This document shows, one piece after another, positions 1-7,696 of a stretch of 15,423 nucleotides of DNA. Positions within the stretch are counted from its first letter, which is position 1, and each line of letters starts with the position of its first letter. The position numbers and the translations under genes were made by a program. Below the pieces are notes generated by a model that worked only from the letters and a program-made list of their open reading frames with translations, was not told the DNA's origin and made no database searches. This stretch comes from Opitutia bacterium (lineage in GTDB: Bacteria > Verrucomicrobiota > Verrucomicrobiia > Opitutales > Opitutaceae): positions 1-15,423 of the forward strand of contig PMKA01000501.1 of assembly GCA_003157575.1 (NCBI GenBank), read 5' to 3'.

Positions 1-203
1 TGATCCGCGAGAACAAGACCTTCCGCATCAACTCGGACATCCAGACCGGAGCCGCCCTTGGCATGATCACGCTCGACACGCACCTCATGAGCCTCGTCAA
101 CCGCGAGCTTGTCTCGGCGGATGAAGCCCTGGACAAGGCGCAGGACTCGGTGGTCATGCGCGAGAAGCTGCTCCAGATGGGTTACAAGCTGCGGGAACTG
201 TAG
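1..203 (+). CDS. pilT: PilT-family retraction ATPase, C-terminal fragment
   Basis: Only the last 66 codons are in the window; the frame starts at base 3 and ends with TAG at 201-203. The fragment begins [21 protein letters not shown] and continues with a helical tail (a [17 protein letters not shown] stretch). This matches the end of PilT/PilU hexameric ATPases, where an 'IREGK-(T/F)xI-xxIQTG-xxxGM' segment precedes a terminal helix that carries a 'G(L/Y)I(S)xEEAL' pattern. PilT powers retraction of type IV pili from the inner-membrane base. The Walker motifs lie outside the window, so PilT and PilU or a second PilT paralogue cannot be separated. The next gene, 70 bp downstream on the same strand, is the assembly ATPase, which supports a pilus context. 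Confidence 0.8.
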   Translation, partial: IRENKTFRINSDIQTGAALGMITLDTHLMSLVNRELVSADEALDKAQDSVVMREKLLQMGYKLREL

Positions 204-273
204 ACGAGAGGCGGACGGCTGCGCAGGGATGGGCTGCCGGGTCGCGACGCGACTTTTCACAGTCACATCCCCT

Positions 274-1968
274 ATGTACGAAGGCCACGATCAGGCCGTC
301 GCCGTGCTTTTGCGCGAATCCGGCCGCGTGTCAGCGGAGACCCTCGCCCGGCTGCGCGAAGCGTGCGGTGCGAATCACGAGTCGCTGGCGGACGCCGTTG
401 TCGGTTGCGCACACGTTCAGCGGGCCGACCTGTTCCGCGCCGTCGCGTCCCACCTTGGCACGCCTTGCGTCGACAAACTCCCGGACGCGATTTCATCCGA
501 GGCCTTGGAAGCGGTGCCGGGCGATCTGGCGCGGCGTTTCAGGGTGCTTCCGTGGCGGAAGGGACCGGCGGTTCTTGAGTTGGCCGCGGTCGATCCGTTC
601 GCGCCAGGACTGGCCGGGGACCTGTCGTTCGCGCTCGGTTGCGAGGTGCAGATCGTGGTCGCCGATCCCGCGCGGATCGCGGAGTTGATTGGCGTCCATT
701 ACGGCGGGAGCGCGGTGGCCGAGGAAGGGGAGTCGGCCTGGCGCCACGGCGGGGATGTACGCGGACGGGCCGGGGTTCAGGCGGCCGCGGCGCGCGTCGA
801 ACGCCGGACGGCCGAGGCGCCGGTCGTGCGCTTTGTGAATTCGGTGCTCCGCCAGGCGGTCCGCGATCATGCCAGCGATGTTCATTTCGAGCCTTTTGAG
901 GGCGAATTCAGGGTCCGTTGCCGGGTCGACGGCTCGATGCGCGAGGTGGCCGCGCCTCCGCCGTCCCGGGCGCTGGCGGTTGTGTCCCGGCTGAAGGTGA
1001 TGGCGGGGCTCAACATCGCCGAGCGCCGCGTGCCGCAGGACGGACGCATCCGTTTCTCCGTTGACGACCGCCCGGTGGATCTGCGGGTGTCGACGCTCCC
1101 CACCCAGGCGGGCGAGAGCGTGGTTTTGCGTGTGCTCGATCAGACCTCTGCGCCGGTGACGCTGGAGGGACTGGGCCTGCCGGCCGGCGTTGAGAAGGGC
1201 GTTCGAGAGGTGATTCAGCGACCCAACGGGCTCTTTCTGGTGACCGGACCCACCGGCTCGGGAAAGACGACCACGCTCTATGGATGTCTGCGGATCGTCA
1301 ACTCGCCCGGGCTGAAGATCCTGACTGCCGAGGATCCGGTGGAGTACGAGGTCGAAGGGATCACGCAGCTGGCGGTGAATCCGTCCATCGGCCTTTCGTT
1401 CGCGTCCGCCCTCCGTTCCTTTCTCAGACAGGATCCCGATGTGCTCCTCGTGGGCGAGATCCGGGATCTGGATACCGCCGGCGTTGCAATCCAGGCGGCG
1501 CTGACCGGGCATCTCGTCATGAGCACGTTGCACACGAACGACGCGGCCGGCGCGGTCACGCGGCTTGTCGACATGGGCGTAGAGCCGTTCCTGCTCAGCG
1601 CAACCCTGGAGGCGGTGCTTGCGCAGCGCCTCGTCCGCCGCATCTGTCCGGCCTGCCGCGAGAGCGTCGAGCTACCTGGGGATTTTCCTGCCGGTGCGGC
1701 GCCCGGATTTGCGGCGGCAGCCGGCCGGATGGCCTATCGCGGACGCGGCTGCCCAGCCTGCATGGGCACAGGGTACAAGGGTCGTGTGGGCATCTTCGAA
1801 TGGCTCCGGATGACCGAGGCGGTCCGCGAGCTGATCATGGAGCGTGCGCCGGCCGCCCTCATTCAACGGACAGCGACGGAGCAAGGCATGGAAACGCTGC
1901 GCGACTCGGGACTTCGCGCGATCGCCGACGGACTCACAACGGCCGAGGAGGTCATGCGGCTGTTCTGA
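274..1968 (+). CDS. pilB: Type IV pilus assembly / type II secretion ATPase PilB/GspE
   Basis: A 564-residue secretion-superfamily ATPase that drives pilin polymerisation at the inner membrane. An N-terminal MshEN-like domain occupies roughly residues 1-145. The ATPase core follows, with Walker A GPTGSGKTT at about 325-333, an Asp-box EDPVEYEVEGITQ, Walker B-like DPDVLLVGEIRD at about 387-398 and a His-box STLHTNDAAGAVTRL. A tetracysteine zinc site (CPAC at about 458 and 493) is the hallmark of PilB/GspE and is absent from PilT. The open frame extends upstream into pilT, but the sequence before base 274 has the composition of a shadow frame. ATG 274 gives a family-like N-terminus; ATG 229 is a possible alternative. 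No clear Shine-Dalgarno was seen. PilB and GspE cannot be separated from sequence alone; the PilT fragment upstream and PilC downstream favour a pilus. Confidence 0.9.
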   Translation: MYEGHDQAVAVLLRESGRVSAETLARLREACGANHESLADAVVGCAHVQRADLFRAVASHLGTPCVDKLPDAISSEALEAVPGDLARRFRVLPWRKGPAVLELAAVDPFAPGLAGDLSFALGCEVQIVVADPARIAELIGVHYGGSAVAEEGESAWRHGGDVRGRAGVQAAAARVERRTAEAPVVRFVNSVLRQAVRDHASDVHFEPFEGEFRVRCRVDGSMREVAAPPPSRALAVVSRLKVMAGLNIAERRVPQDGRIRFSVDDRPVDLRVSTLPTQAGESVVLRVLDQTSAPVTLEGLGLPAGVEKGVREVIQRPNGLFLVTGPTGSGKTTTLYGCLRIVNSPGLKILTAEDPVEYEVEGITQLAVNPSIGLSFASALRSFLRQDPDVLLVGEIRDLDTAGVAIQAALTGHLVMSTLHTNDAAGAVTRLVDMGVEPFLLSATLEAVLAQRLVRRICPACRESVELPGDFPAGAAPGFAAAAGRMAYRGRGCPACMGTGYKGRVGIFEWLRMTEAVRELIMERAPAALIQRTATEQGMETLRDSGLRAIADGLTTAEEVMRLF

Positions 1969-1982
1969 GAGGAGCCTGGGAG

Positions 1983-2051
1983 ATGGGCCGTTTCTCCGGC
2001 GCGATGCCGCGGGTGGAAATCTCGTTCTCGCAATCCAAAGATGTTCCATAA
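1983..2051 (+). CDS. Possible 22-residue small ORF in the pilB-pilC spacer
   Basis: A short frame encoding MGRFSGAMPRVEISFSQSKD followed by VP and TAA. It is preceded by AGGAG at 1970-1974, eight bases before the ATG. This is the best-placed Shine-Dalgarno in the whole window, where most genes have none. There is no recognisable domain, signal peptide or membrane segment. It could be a leader or coupling peptide between pilB and pilC, or chance. Conservation in relatives would decide; I do not claim it is a real gene. Confidence 0.2.
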   Translation: MGRFSGAMPRVEISFSQSKDVP

Positions 2052-2146
2052 AAAAGGAACGCTGCAGATACCGGCGCTTCGCTTTGGCCCGGAAAAGGAA
2101 CGAAAACGAACAGAAGAAAGAGAACGAAGGTCCTTTCCATCCTTCC

Positions 2147-3412
2147 ATGACCACATTTGCCTACACAGCGATTGATGCGGCCACCGGCCGCGAGACTGCC
2201 GGGAAGTTGGAGAGTCCGGGCGAGGAGAGCGCCGTTGCCGAGCTCAGGTCCCGCGGTTTGTGCCCGACCGGAGTGGTGTCCGCCGAATCATCGGGAGTGG
2301 CGGCGGCCGCGGCGCCGCCTGCGAAGGCCGGCCCCGCCTCGACCGGCGGGTGGAGCCGGCGACGCGGAAGATCGGTCGGAAAGAAGGAGAGGATGATCTT
2401 CACGCGGCAGCTTGCGGCCTTGACAGGCGCCGGAATGCCGCTGGTGCGCGCACTCGATCTGCTCGCCCGCCAGGAACAGAATCCCGCGTGGCGCGGAATC
2501 ATTGCGAGTCTTGCCGACGGGATCCGTTCGGGCGGCACGCTTGGCCAGGGGATGATGCGCCACCCCGGGGTTTTCGACCGGCTCTACGTGGGCATGGTCA
2601 CAGCAGGGGAATCCGGAGGGAGGATCGACATCGTGCTGGAGCGGCTTGCGCGCCATCTCGAGAAGAGCGGGCGAATCGAGGCGCGCGTGCGGGAGGCCAT
2701 GACCTATCCCCTCGTGATCATGGCGGTGGCGGTCGCGATCGTGGCGGCGCTGATGACCTTTGTGGTGCCGCGGTTTGAGAAGATCTTCCTGAGCGTCCTC
2801 AAGGGAGCCCCGCTGCCTGCGCTCACAAGCGGCGTGCTCGGCGCGAGCCGTTTCGTGCAGAATCACTGGCTGGTGATCCTGGGGGCGGCCGTGGTGGTCT
2901 GGGCGGGCGCGCGGCGGGTGGGGAAGAGCGACGCCGGCGGGCGGGCGATCGACCGCATTGTGCTGCGGCTGCCGGTGGCCGGCGATCTCGTCCTGAAGAC
3001 CGCGGTCGCGCGTTTCAGCCGCACGTTAAGCACCATGCTGACGAGCGGAGTCCCCATGCTTCAAGCCCTCCATCTCGCGCGGGACGCATGCGGGAACCGG
3101 GTGTTGTCGGAAACCGTCGACGAGGTCCGCCGGCGTGTGAGGGAGGGCGAGAGTGTGGCGCAGCCGCTGGCGGCCGGCGGCGTCTTCCCTGTCGTGGTGG
3201 CCGGAATGGTCGAGGTGGGCGAGGAGACGGGTTCGTTGCCGGCGATGCTGGGACACGTTGCGGACATGTACGACGAGGAGGTCGATCACGCGGTGGCAAG
3301 CCTGACGAGCCTGCTCGAGCCGGCGATGATTGTCCTCATGGCGGCGATCGTCGGGACCATCGTGATCGCGTTGTTCCTTCCGATCATCCGCATCATCCAG
3401 CTCATGACGTAG
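2147..3412 (+). CDS. pilC: Type IV pilus / type II secretion inner-membrane platform protein PilC/GspF
   Basis: A 421-residue polytopic inner-membrane protein that couples the PilB ATPase to pilin assembly. The N-terminus (TTFAYTAIDAATGRETAGKL, then a LRSRGLCPTGV stretch) is typical of PilC/GspF. Two T2SSF repeats follow, at about residues 80-205 and 285-410. The first repeat contains FTRQLAALTGAGMPLVRALD and the second FSRTLSTMLTSGVPMLQALH, the duplicated 'F-RQLATLL-AG-PL--AL' signature. Three hydrophobic segments are visible: YPLVIMAVAVAIVAALMTFV, a WLVILGAAVVVWAG stretch, and one near the C-terminus beginning MIVLMAAIVGTIVIALFLP. The open frame runs further upstream, but that part is low-quality shadow sequence. 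ATG 2147 is chosen because the conserved N-terminus starts there. It lies 178 bp after pilB, unusually far for a pilB-pilC pair. Confidence 0.9.
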   Translation: MTTFAYTAIDAATGRETAGKLESPGEESAVAELRSRGLCPTGVVSAESSGVAAAAAPPAKAGPASTGGWSRRRGRSVGKKERMIFTRQLAALTGAGMPLVRALDLLARQEQNPAWRGIIASLADGIRSGGTLGQGMMRHPGVFDRLYVGMVTAGESGGRIDIVLERLARHLEKSGRIEARVREAMTYPLVIMAVAVAIVAALMTFVVPRFEKIFLSVLKGAPLPALTSGVLGASRFVQNHWLVILGAAVVVWAGARRVGKSDAGGRAIDRIVLRLPVAGDLVLKTAVARFSRTLSTMLTSGVPMLQALHLARDACGNRVLSETVDEVRRRVREGESVAQPLAAGGVFPVVVAGMVEVGEETGSLPAMLGHVADMYDEEVDHAVASLTSLLEPAMIVLMAAIVGTIVIALFLPIIRIIQLMT

Positions 3413-3525
3413 GAGCGTATCGGAGTTTGTCCGCCCGCTCCTTGCGAATGGCTCCCGCCATTTGGGGCGGAACGGAGGCTTCCCTCCCGATGAGAAGGAG
3501 CACAAGGGACAGGCTCGAACAGAGC

Positions 3526-4500
3526 TCACATCGAAACCGCGCAGGCTTTGAGAACGTCCTCAACGCTGATGGATTCGAGCGTCGCGCCGCGGCGGATCAC
3601 CCGCACGTGGGGGCCGGGCGGCGCCCACATCGCCGGATCCGTCGGCCCGAAAAGAAGCACGCACGGCCGGCCCACGGCCGCCGCGAGGTGGCTGACTCCG
3701 CTGTCATGACCGAGGAAGAGCCGGCAGCGCCGGAGCGCTGCGGCGAGCGCAGGAAGGGGAAGAGAGTCGGCGACTTTCATCCCGTGGCGACAAAGCGCAG
3801 CCAATTCAGCGAGCGCCTGCGAATTCCACCGCCCGAGCTCCGCTTCACCGAGCACCAGCAGCACCGGCGTGTCGAGCCGGGCCACGAGTTCCCGCCACCG
3901 CTCGTCGGGCCAGTTCTTGGCTGCGGATCCGCTTCCGGGATGGATCGCGATGGGGGCTTGCTGCGGACCGGGATGCGAAGGCGGCGCCCCAGGATTCTCC
4001 GCTCCCGGAGCGTCCGTTTCAGATTCCGGGCCGCGCAGATCCGCACCATTGAGTTTCGAAGGACACGGCAGCCGGCTCCGAAAGTCATCGGTCACCAGTC
4101 CGAGCGCCCCAAGCGGTTCGCAGAAATGGCGGGCTGCGGGCGCGATCATCGGCGCCGCGGAGCCGGCGAGATAGATCTGTCCGTTGCGCACGGGAAAACG
4201 GCCGGCCAGAATCCGGTCCGGATCGGGCCAGTAATTGAGGATGAGGTCGAAGCCTCCAAGCCAGGCTGTCAGGGCGGGCGGCAGGGGCGCAGGGGCGAAC
4301 AGGGCGCTCCATCGCGCCTCGTGCTGGGAGTGTGCGGCGTCAAGGCAGCCGCACTGCACGCCGAGCCCGGCCGCACCGGCGTTGCCGACCAGTTCGATCT
4401 TGGCCTCCGGCCATCTCGTCCGCAGCAGGCGCAACGCCGGCAGTGTGACCAGGAAGTCTCCCAGCGCCCCGCCGCGAAACACGAGTATGCGTGCGATCAC
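3526..4500 (-). CDS. Glycosyltransferase family 9 (heptosyltransferase-like) protein
   Basis: A 324-residue GT9 protein, the ADP-heptose:LPS heptosyltransferase fold with two Rossmann domains. The N-terminal signature RILVFRGGALGDFLVTLPAL matches the 'iLii+--ixGDxxxtxPxl' GT9 motif. The C-terminal half has IAIHPGSGSAAKNWPDERW and FLGHDSGVSHLAAAVGRPCV, followed by LFGPTDPAMW, the nucleotide-sugar binding region. It probably adds a sugar to lipopolysaccharide core or another envelope glycan at the cytoplasmic face; the actual substrate cannot be told. The start is GTG at 4498-4500, which overlaps the TGA of the upstream DUF3108 gene as GTGA, indicating translational coupling. It ends 113 bp from the convergent pilC, with no strong terminator between them. 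Confidence 0.85.
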   Translation of the reverse strand: MIARILVFRGGALGDFLVTLPALRLLRTRWPEAKIELVGNAGAAGLGVQCGCLDAAHSQHEARWSALFAPAPLPPALTAWLGGFDLILNYWPDPDRILAGRFPVRNGQIYLAGSAAPMIAPAARHFCEPLGALGLVTDDFRSRLPCPSKLNGADLRGPESETDAPGAENPGAPPSHPGPQQAPIAIHPGSGSAAKNWPDERWRELVARLDTPVLLVLGEAELGRWNSQALAELAALCRHGMKVADSLPLPALAAALRRCRLFLGHDSGVSHLAAAVGRPCVLLFGPTDPAMWAPPGPHVRVIRRGATLESISVEDVLKACAVSM

Positions 4501-5294
4501 TTGGCCGGGCCTTCAGGCGCCCCCTTGTGGTAATCCGTCAGATACAGGATGGCGGAGCCAAACTTCAGCTTGAGCTGCATCTTGACGGGCAGTTTCTGGC
4601 CTTCCTGCGAAATCCAGACCTTGATTTCGCCGCCGCGCTTGAAAAACCCCCTCGGGTTGTCCTCCATGCGCGGAATAAGCACGATCGTCTGGAACCGGCC
4701 GAGCGGCGTCCTGACCTCGTCGTAGCCATCTGCGTAAAGCGTGAGCGGAAAGAACTCGTTGCCGACGTTGACGAGCACGTTCCGCTTCTCGCCCGGGGTC
4801 AGGTTCCAGTTTCGGGAATCCACCAATGCGCTGATAAGGTCGATCGGTTCACCGGCCGGGATTTGAATTCTGGCGGTCCGGCCGGGATGCGCCCGGTCCA
4901 CATAATCGGCGATCTTCTGCGCATAATCGAAGGTCGTCTCGTTGTCGGTGAAGTGCGAGCCGTCGGAACCTTTCTCCCGGCAGAACAGCAGGCGTCCGCT
5001 TGCCTGGTCGATGATCCCTTCGGCGCGGTTGTTGTAGGCGTAGAAATTGCGGACCAGTCCGCGGGTGGACGTGTCGGTCGTGATCCGGAAGACGTTTGCG
5101 CCGTCCGCGCCCTTCTCCTCGTGCGCCGCGATCACGATCTCCCCCGCATGGAAGAAAAGGCCCCAGGCCACGCGGTAAGTGAATGTCTCGCCGTCGGTGA
5201 ATGCGGTGAAGGGTCCCGGATTGGCCGACAGGACCGGGACGGCGAACAAAACAAATGCAAGGGAGCCAAGGAGGCCGGATGGCGCAAGACGCAT
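4497..5294 (-). CDS. Exported DUF3108 domain protein
   Basis: A 265-residue protein with a Sec signal peptide (MRLAPSGLLGSLAFVLFAVP, then VLSA and a likely cleavage before NPG). The mature part looks like DUF3108: it begins with a GETFTYRVAWGLFFHAGEI stretch, has a central KIADYVDRAHPG segment, and ends in a strand-rich region with TPLGRFQTIVLIPRMEDNPR, then KVWISQEGQKLPVKMQLKLK. The family is a predicted periplasmic or outer-membrane-facing beta-rich domain with no established biochemical function. The open frame runs back to 5582, but that extension is Arg/Pro-rich antisense-type sequence. ATG 5294 is chosen because the signal peptide starts there. It sits 68 bp after the nuclease gene and overlaps the glycosyltransferase start by four bases, suggesting a shared envelope role. 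Confidence 0.82.
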   Translation of the reverse strand: MRLAPSGLLGSLAFVLFAVPVLSANPGPFTAFTDGETFTYRVAWGLFFHAGEIVIAAHEEKGADGANVFRITTDTSTRGLVRNFYAYNNRAEGIIDQASGRLLFCREKGSDGSHFTDNETTFDYAQKIADYVDRAHPGRTARIQIPAGEPIDLISALVDSRNWNLTPGEKRNVLVNVGNEFFPLTLYADGYDEVRTPLGRFQTIVLIPRMEDNPRGFFKRGGEIKVWISQEGQKLPVKMQLKLKFGSAILYLTDYHKGAPEGPAK

Positions 5295-5362
5295 GGAAGG
5301 GGACAACGACGACGGCGAAAAGACGCCGCAGGCACGGCGATCAAAGGTGTTTTCGGCGGCGG

Positions 5363-6376
5363 TTATGGCAAGGAACTTCGCGGCTGTTCGTCGCCAAGCG
5401 CGAGATCGAGCTGGTTGTCGGCGCCCAGCGCCCAGGCCTCGACGCCTCGCGCGCGCAGGGTCCGGGCGAATTCCCGGGCGAAGCCGTGCACGGTATAAAC
5501 GAGGCGGGGCTGCACGCGGTCGACGAAGGCGAGGAGGTCGGGAAAACCGGCGTGGTCGGACAGTGGGAATGCGGCCTCGCACTGGTATCGATAGGTGGCT
5601 CCGCGATCGAGCGCCCAGCCGGTGATTGCGGCGACCCTCCGCCTGGGCAGGGCCTCGAGAAATGCGGCGTGGCTGGACGATGGGGGACAGATCACGACAT
5701 GGCCTGCGGCCGTGGTGCCGTCAAAGAGGCTGTAGGGTGGAAACGCAACGCCCAGTTCCTCATAGATCCGGGTGAGCTTGAAGGCCGCCGGGTGTAGCAT
5801 GACCGGCAATCCCGATGCGGCGAGCCCGAGGAGCAGTTCCTGGCTCTTGCCGAGGCTGTATGCGGCGAGGACGGGAGTGGCCCCGTCGGCCAAAACCTCG
5901 CGGCAGAAGCGTTCGACGGCTGCGAACACCTCGGCGTCGGGCGGAAACACGTATCGCGGAAGGCCGAACGTGGTCTCCATGACGAGGACGTCTGCCCGCG
6001 GTGTCGCGCACGGTTCGGCGCCAACCCCCGGGCGCAGCCTGAAATCGCCGGTGTAGAGGAGCGTCCCATGGCATTCGTGGGCGATCAGACATTGCGCCGA
6101 GCCGAGCACGTGCCCGGCCGGATGCAGCGTGATTGAGGCGCCGGTGCAGAGCTGCTCCGTGTGGCCGAAAGGCAGGATGTGCTCAACGCGGCTTCCGGAC
6201 AGGCGCGCGCGCAGAAACCGTGCTGTCGCGGCGGTGCAGACGATCTCACGATGCGCGGCAATGTGGTCGGAATGCGCGTGCGAAACGAAGGAGCGTGCAG
6301 TCGCGCCATGGGCGTCGAGCCACCAGCCGGTCTGCGGCAGCCACAATCCCCGCCGCTGTTGAACATCCCATGGCAT
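5363..6376 (-). CDS. Metallo-beta-lactamase / beta-CASP-type exonuclease (YSH1-like, COG1236 type)
   Basis: A 337-residue metal-dependent nuclease of the MBL superfamily. Visible metal ligands are HAHSDH at residues 33-38, the His of HPAGHVLGS at about 89 and the Asp of YTGDF at about 111. The beta-CASP-type signatures follow: METTFG at about 133 (motif A acid), SDHAGF late in the protein (motif B His) and YTVHGF (motif C region). The overall pattern resembles the DNA-ligase-associated exonuclease group and archaeal/eukaryotic CPSF-like nucleases. No ligase or helicase is visible in this window, so a DNA-repair role is only a family-level guess and RNA processing is an alternative. ATG 6376 lies 11 bp after the glutaredoxin-like ORF, so the two are probably co-transcribed. 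Confidence 0.82.
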   Translation of the reverse strand: MPWDVQQRRGLWLPQTGWWLDAHGATARSFVSHAHSDHIAAHREIVCTAATARFLRARLSGSRVEHILPFGHTEQLCTGASITLHPAGHVLGSAQCLIAHECHGTLLYTGDFRLRPGVGAEPCATPRADVLVMETTFGLPRYVFPPDAEVFAAVERFCREVLADGATPVLAAYSLGKSQELLLGLAASGLPVMLHPAAFKLTRIYEELGVAFPPYSLFDGTTAAGHVVICPPSSSHAAFLEALPRRRVAAITGWALDRGATYRYQCEAAFPLSDHAGFPDLLAFVDRVQPRLVYTVHGFAREFARTLRARGVEAWALGADNQLDLALGDEQPRSSLP

Positions 6377-6387
6377 GAGGACGGCGC

Positions 6388-6552
6388 TCAGAGCTCGTCG
6401 TCATGATCGCCGAGTCCCAGGCGCAGGCGGATGTCGGGCCGCTCGGCCAGCTCGTCGGTCAACTCGTCGACATCGAAGCCGGAAACCACGAAGTCGCCGC
6501 GGACAAACGTCGGGCACCCGCGCTTCGTGTACAACACGGGATCGGCGATCAT
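6388..6552 (-). CDS. Internally deleted glutaredoxin-like ORF (probable remnant)
   Basis: A 54-residue frame. Its start, MIADPVLYTKRGCP, is the first strand and the beginning of the CPxC active site of a NrdH/glutaredoxin-type protein. It then jumps directly to TFVRGDFVVSGFDVDELTDE, which looks like the region after the cis-proline ('TPTF...-G--V-GFD-DEL') and the C-terminal helix, ending in an acidic tail. The second active-site cysteine and roughly 40 middle residues of the fold are missing, while the frame is preserved. A normal family member has about 80-100 residues. The product should therefore be inactive or misfolded; a genuine short protein or an assembly collapse are alternatives. 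It is the first gene of the minus-strand cluster leading into the MBL nuclease. Confidence 0.5.
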   Translation of the reverse strand: MIADPVLYTKRGCPTFVRGDFVVSGFDVDELTDELAERPDIRLRLGLGDHDDEL

Positions 6553-6688
6553 GGCGTCAGTCTGGCCGGACTCCGGCAACAGGCAAGAACCGAGAATCGG
6601 GGATGGGCGCCGGGAATGGCGGAGTCATTTGCAGCGGGCCTGCCGGCAGAGTCCGGCGGGTTCCTTGACCGGCGCCGCCAAACCCCTT

Positions 6689-6706
6689 GCAGCCCGGGCG
6701 GGCTGC
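6689..6706. repeat. Inverted repeat just upstream of the rluD-like start
   Basis: GCAGCCC and GGGCTGC flank a four-base GGGC spacer, ending 17 bases before the proposed TTG start. No T-run follows on either strand, so it is not an intrinsic terminator. It lies in the divergent region between the glutaredoxin-like ORF and the pseudouridine synthase and could be an operator or a leader hairpin. In GC-rich DNA, chance cannot be excluded. Confidence 0.25.
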
Positions 6707-6723
6707 GGGCTAACTATGCATGC

Positions 6724-7677
6724 TTGCAGGCGATTTCCTACATTGTGCCCGATCCGTTTCGCGGCGCCCGCGCTGACAAGGTGCTTGCGCAGGCGTTTCC
6801 CGCGCACAGCCGGGCGGCGTTGCAGCGCGCATTTGAGGCCGGTCTTGTGAGGCGCAACGGCGTCACCATCGCGAAGAGCGACGAAGTGAAGCCGGGAGAC
6901 GCCATTGAATTCTCCCTGCCGGAGGTCGTGCCGGCCGAACTGAGGGCGGTTCCAATTCCCCTCGACGTTTTGTACGAGGACGAGCATCTGCTCGCGGTCA
7001 ACAAGGCCTCCGGAATGGTCGTGCATCCTGGAGCGGGCACGGGCGAGGACACGCTCGTGCATGCGCTGCTCGCGCATTGCGCCGGCGGGTTGAGCGGGGT
7101 GGGCGGCGTGGAACGGCCCGGCATTGTCCACCGCCTGGACAAGGAGACGTCGGGCGTGTTGCTCGTCGCGAAGAACGACCGGGCGCACCGGGGGCTCTCG
7201 GAGCAATTCGCCGCGCGGCATCTGCGAAAGGAATATCTCGCCCTGGTGTCCGGCGTTCCCCGGCTGGCGAGCGGAGTGATCGACCGCGCCATAGCCCGGC
7301 ATCCAGTGCATCGGGAACGCATGACCGTTGGGGAGGGAGGCCGTCCCGCGCGAACCGACTGGGAGGTGCTCGAAGTTTTCGGAGACAAGGCGGCGCTCGT
7401 GCGCTGTCGCATCCACAGCGGACGCACGCACCAGATCCGGGTGCATCTCAAGTCGATCGGCCATCCGCTGCTCGGCGACAGCACCTACGGCTGGCGGCAG
7501 AGCCCGCTCCTTCCGGTCTGCCTGCGCGTCATGCTTCACGCGGAGCGGATCGCATTTCTTCATCCGATCGACGCCCGGCCGCTCGATCTCCATGCCCCGC
7601 TGCCTGCGGATTTTCAGGGAGTGCTCGCCGCCTTGCGCCGGGGAGGCAGCCGGACGGGCGTTTCGACAGCCTCCTGA
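6724..7677 (+). CDS. rluD: RluD-family 23S rRNA pseudouridine synthase
   Basis: A protein of about 317 residues that isomerises uridine to pseudouridine in rRNA. An S4 RNA-binding domain (about residues 15-70; ARADKVLAQAFPAHSRAALQ, then VRRNG) precedes the catalytic domain. Conserved segments are DVLYEDEHLLAVNKASGMVV, HRLDKETSGVLLVAK with catalytic Asp at about 139, and RTHQIRVHLKSIGHPLLGD. Length and the S4-plus-catalytic layout match RluD/RluC; RluD is favoured by the HRLDKxTSG form, but the exact target uridines are inferred. The start is uncertain. There is no in-frame ATG near the conserved N-terminus. TTG 6724 gives a family-like lead-in (QAISYIVPD) and GTG 6745 is the alternative. The frame upstream is antisense to the glutaredoxin-like ORF and was not used. 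It converges with the phosphatase gene, 19 bp away. Confidence 0.85.
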   Translation: MQAISYIVPDPFRGARADKVLAQAFPAHSRAALQRAFEAGLVRRNGVTIAKSDEVKPGDAIEFSLPEVVPAELRAVPIPLDVLYEDEHLLAVNKASGMVVHPGAGTGEDTLVHALLAHCAGGLSGVGGVERPGIVHRLDKETSGVLLVAKNDRAHRGLSEQFAARHLRKEYLALVSGVPRLASGVIDRAIARHPVHRERMTVGEGGRPARTDWEVLEVFGDKAALVRCRIHSGRTHQIRVHLKSIGHPLLGDSTYGWRQSPLLPVCLRVMLHAERIAFLHPIDARPLDLHAPLPADFQGVLAALRRGGSRTGVSTAS

Positions 7678-7696
7678 TGGCGCAGGGGACCTCGAC

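Noticed and set aside
3413..3525. Terminator between convergent pilC and GT9 genes
   Set aside because: Only a CCGCC/GGCGG pairing is visible, with no T-run on either strand. I see nothing convincing in this 113-bp gap.
3088..4533. 481-residue plus-strand open frame opposite pilC end and the GT9 gene
   Set aside because: It is rich in Arg/Gly/His, has no recognisable motif, and runs antisense to a gene with clear GT9 signatures. Long antisense frames are common in GC-rich DNA.
4491..5498. 335-residue plus-strand open frame opposite the DUF3108 gene
   Set aside because: The minus strand has a signal peptide and family match here; the plus frame has neither.
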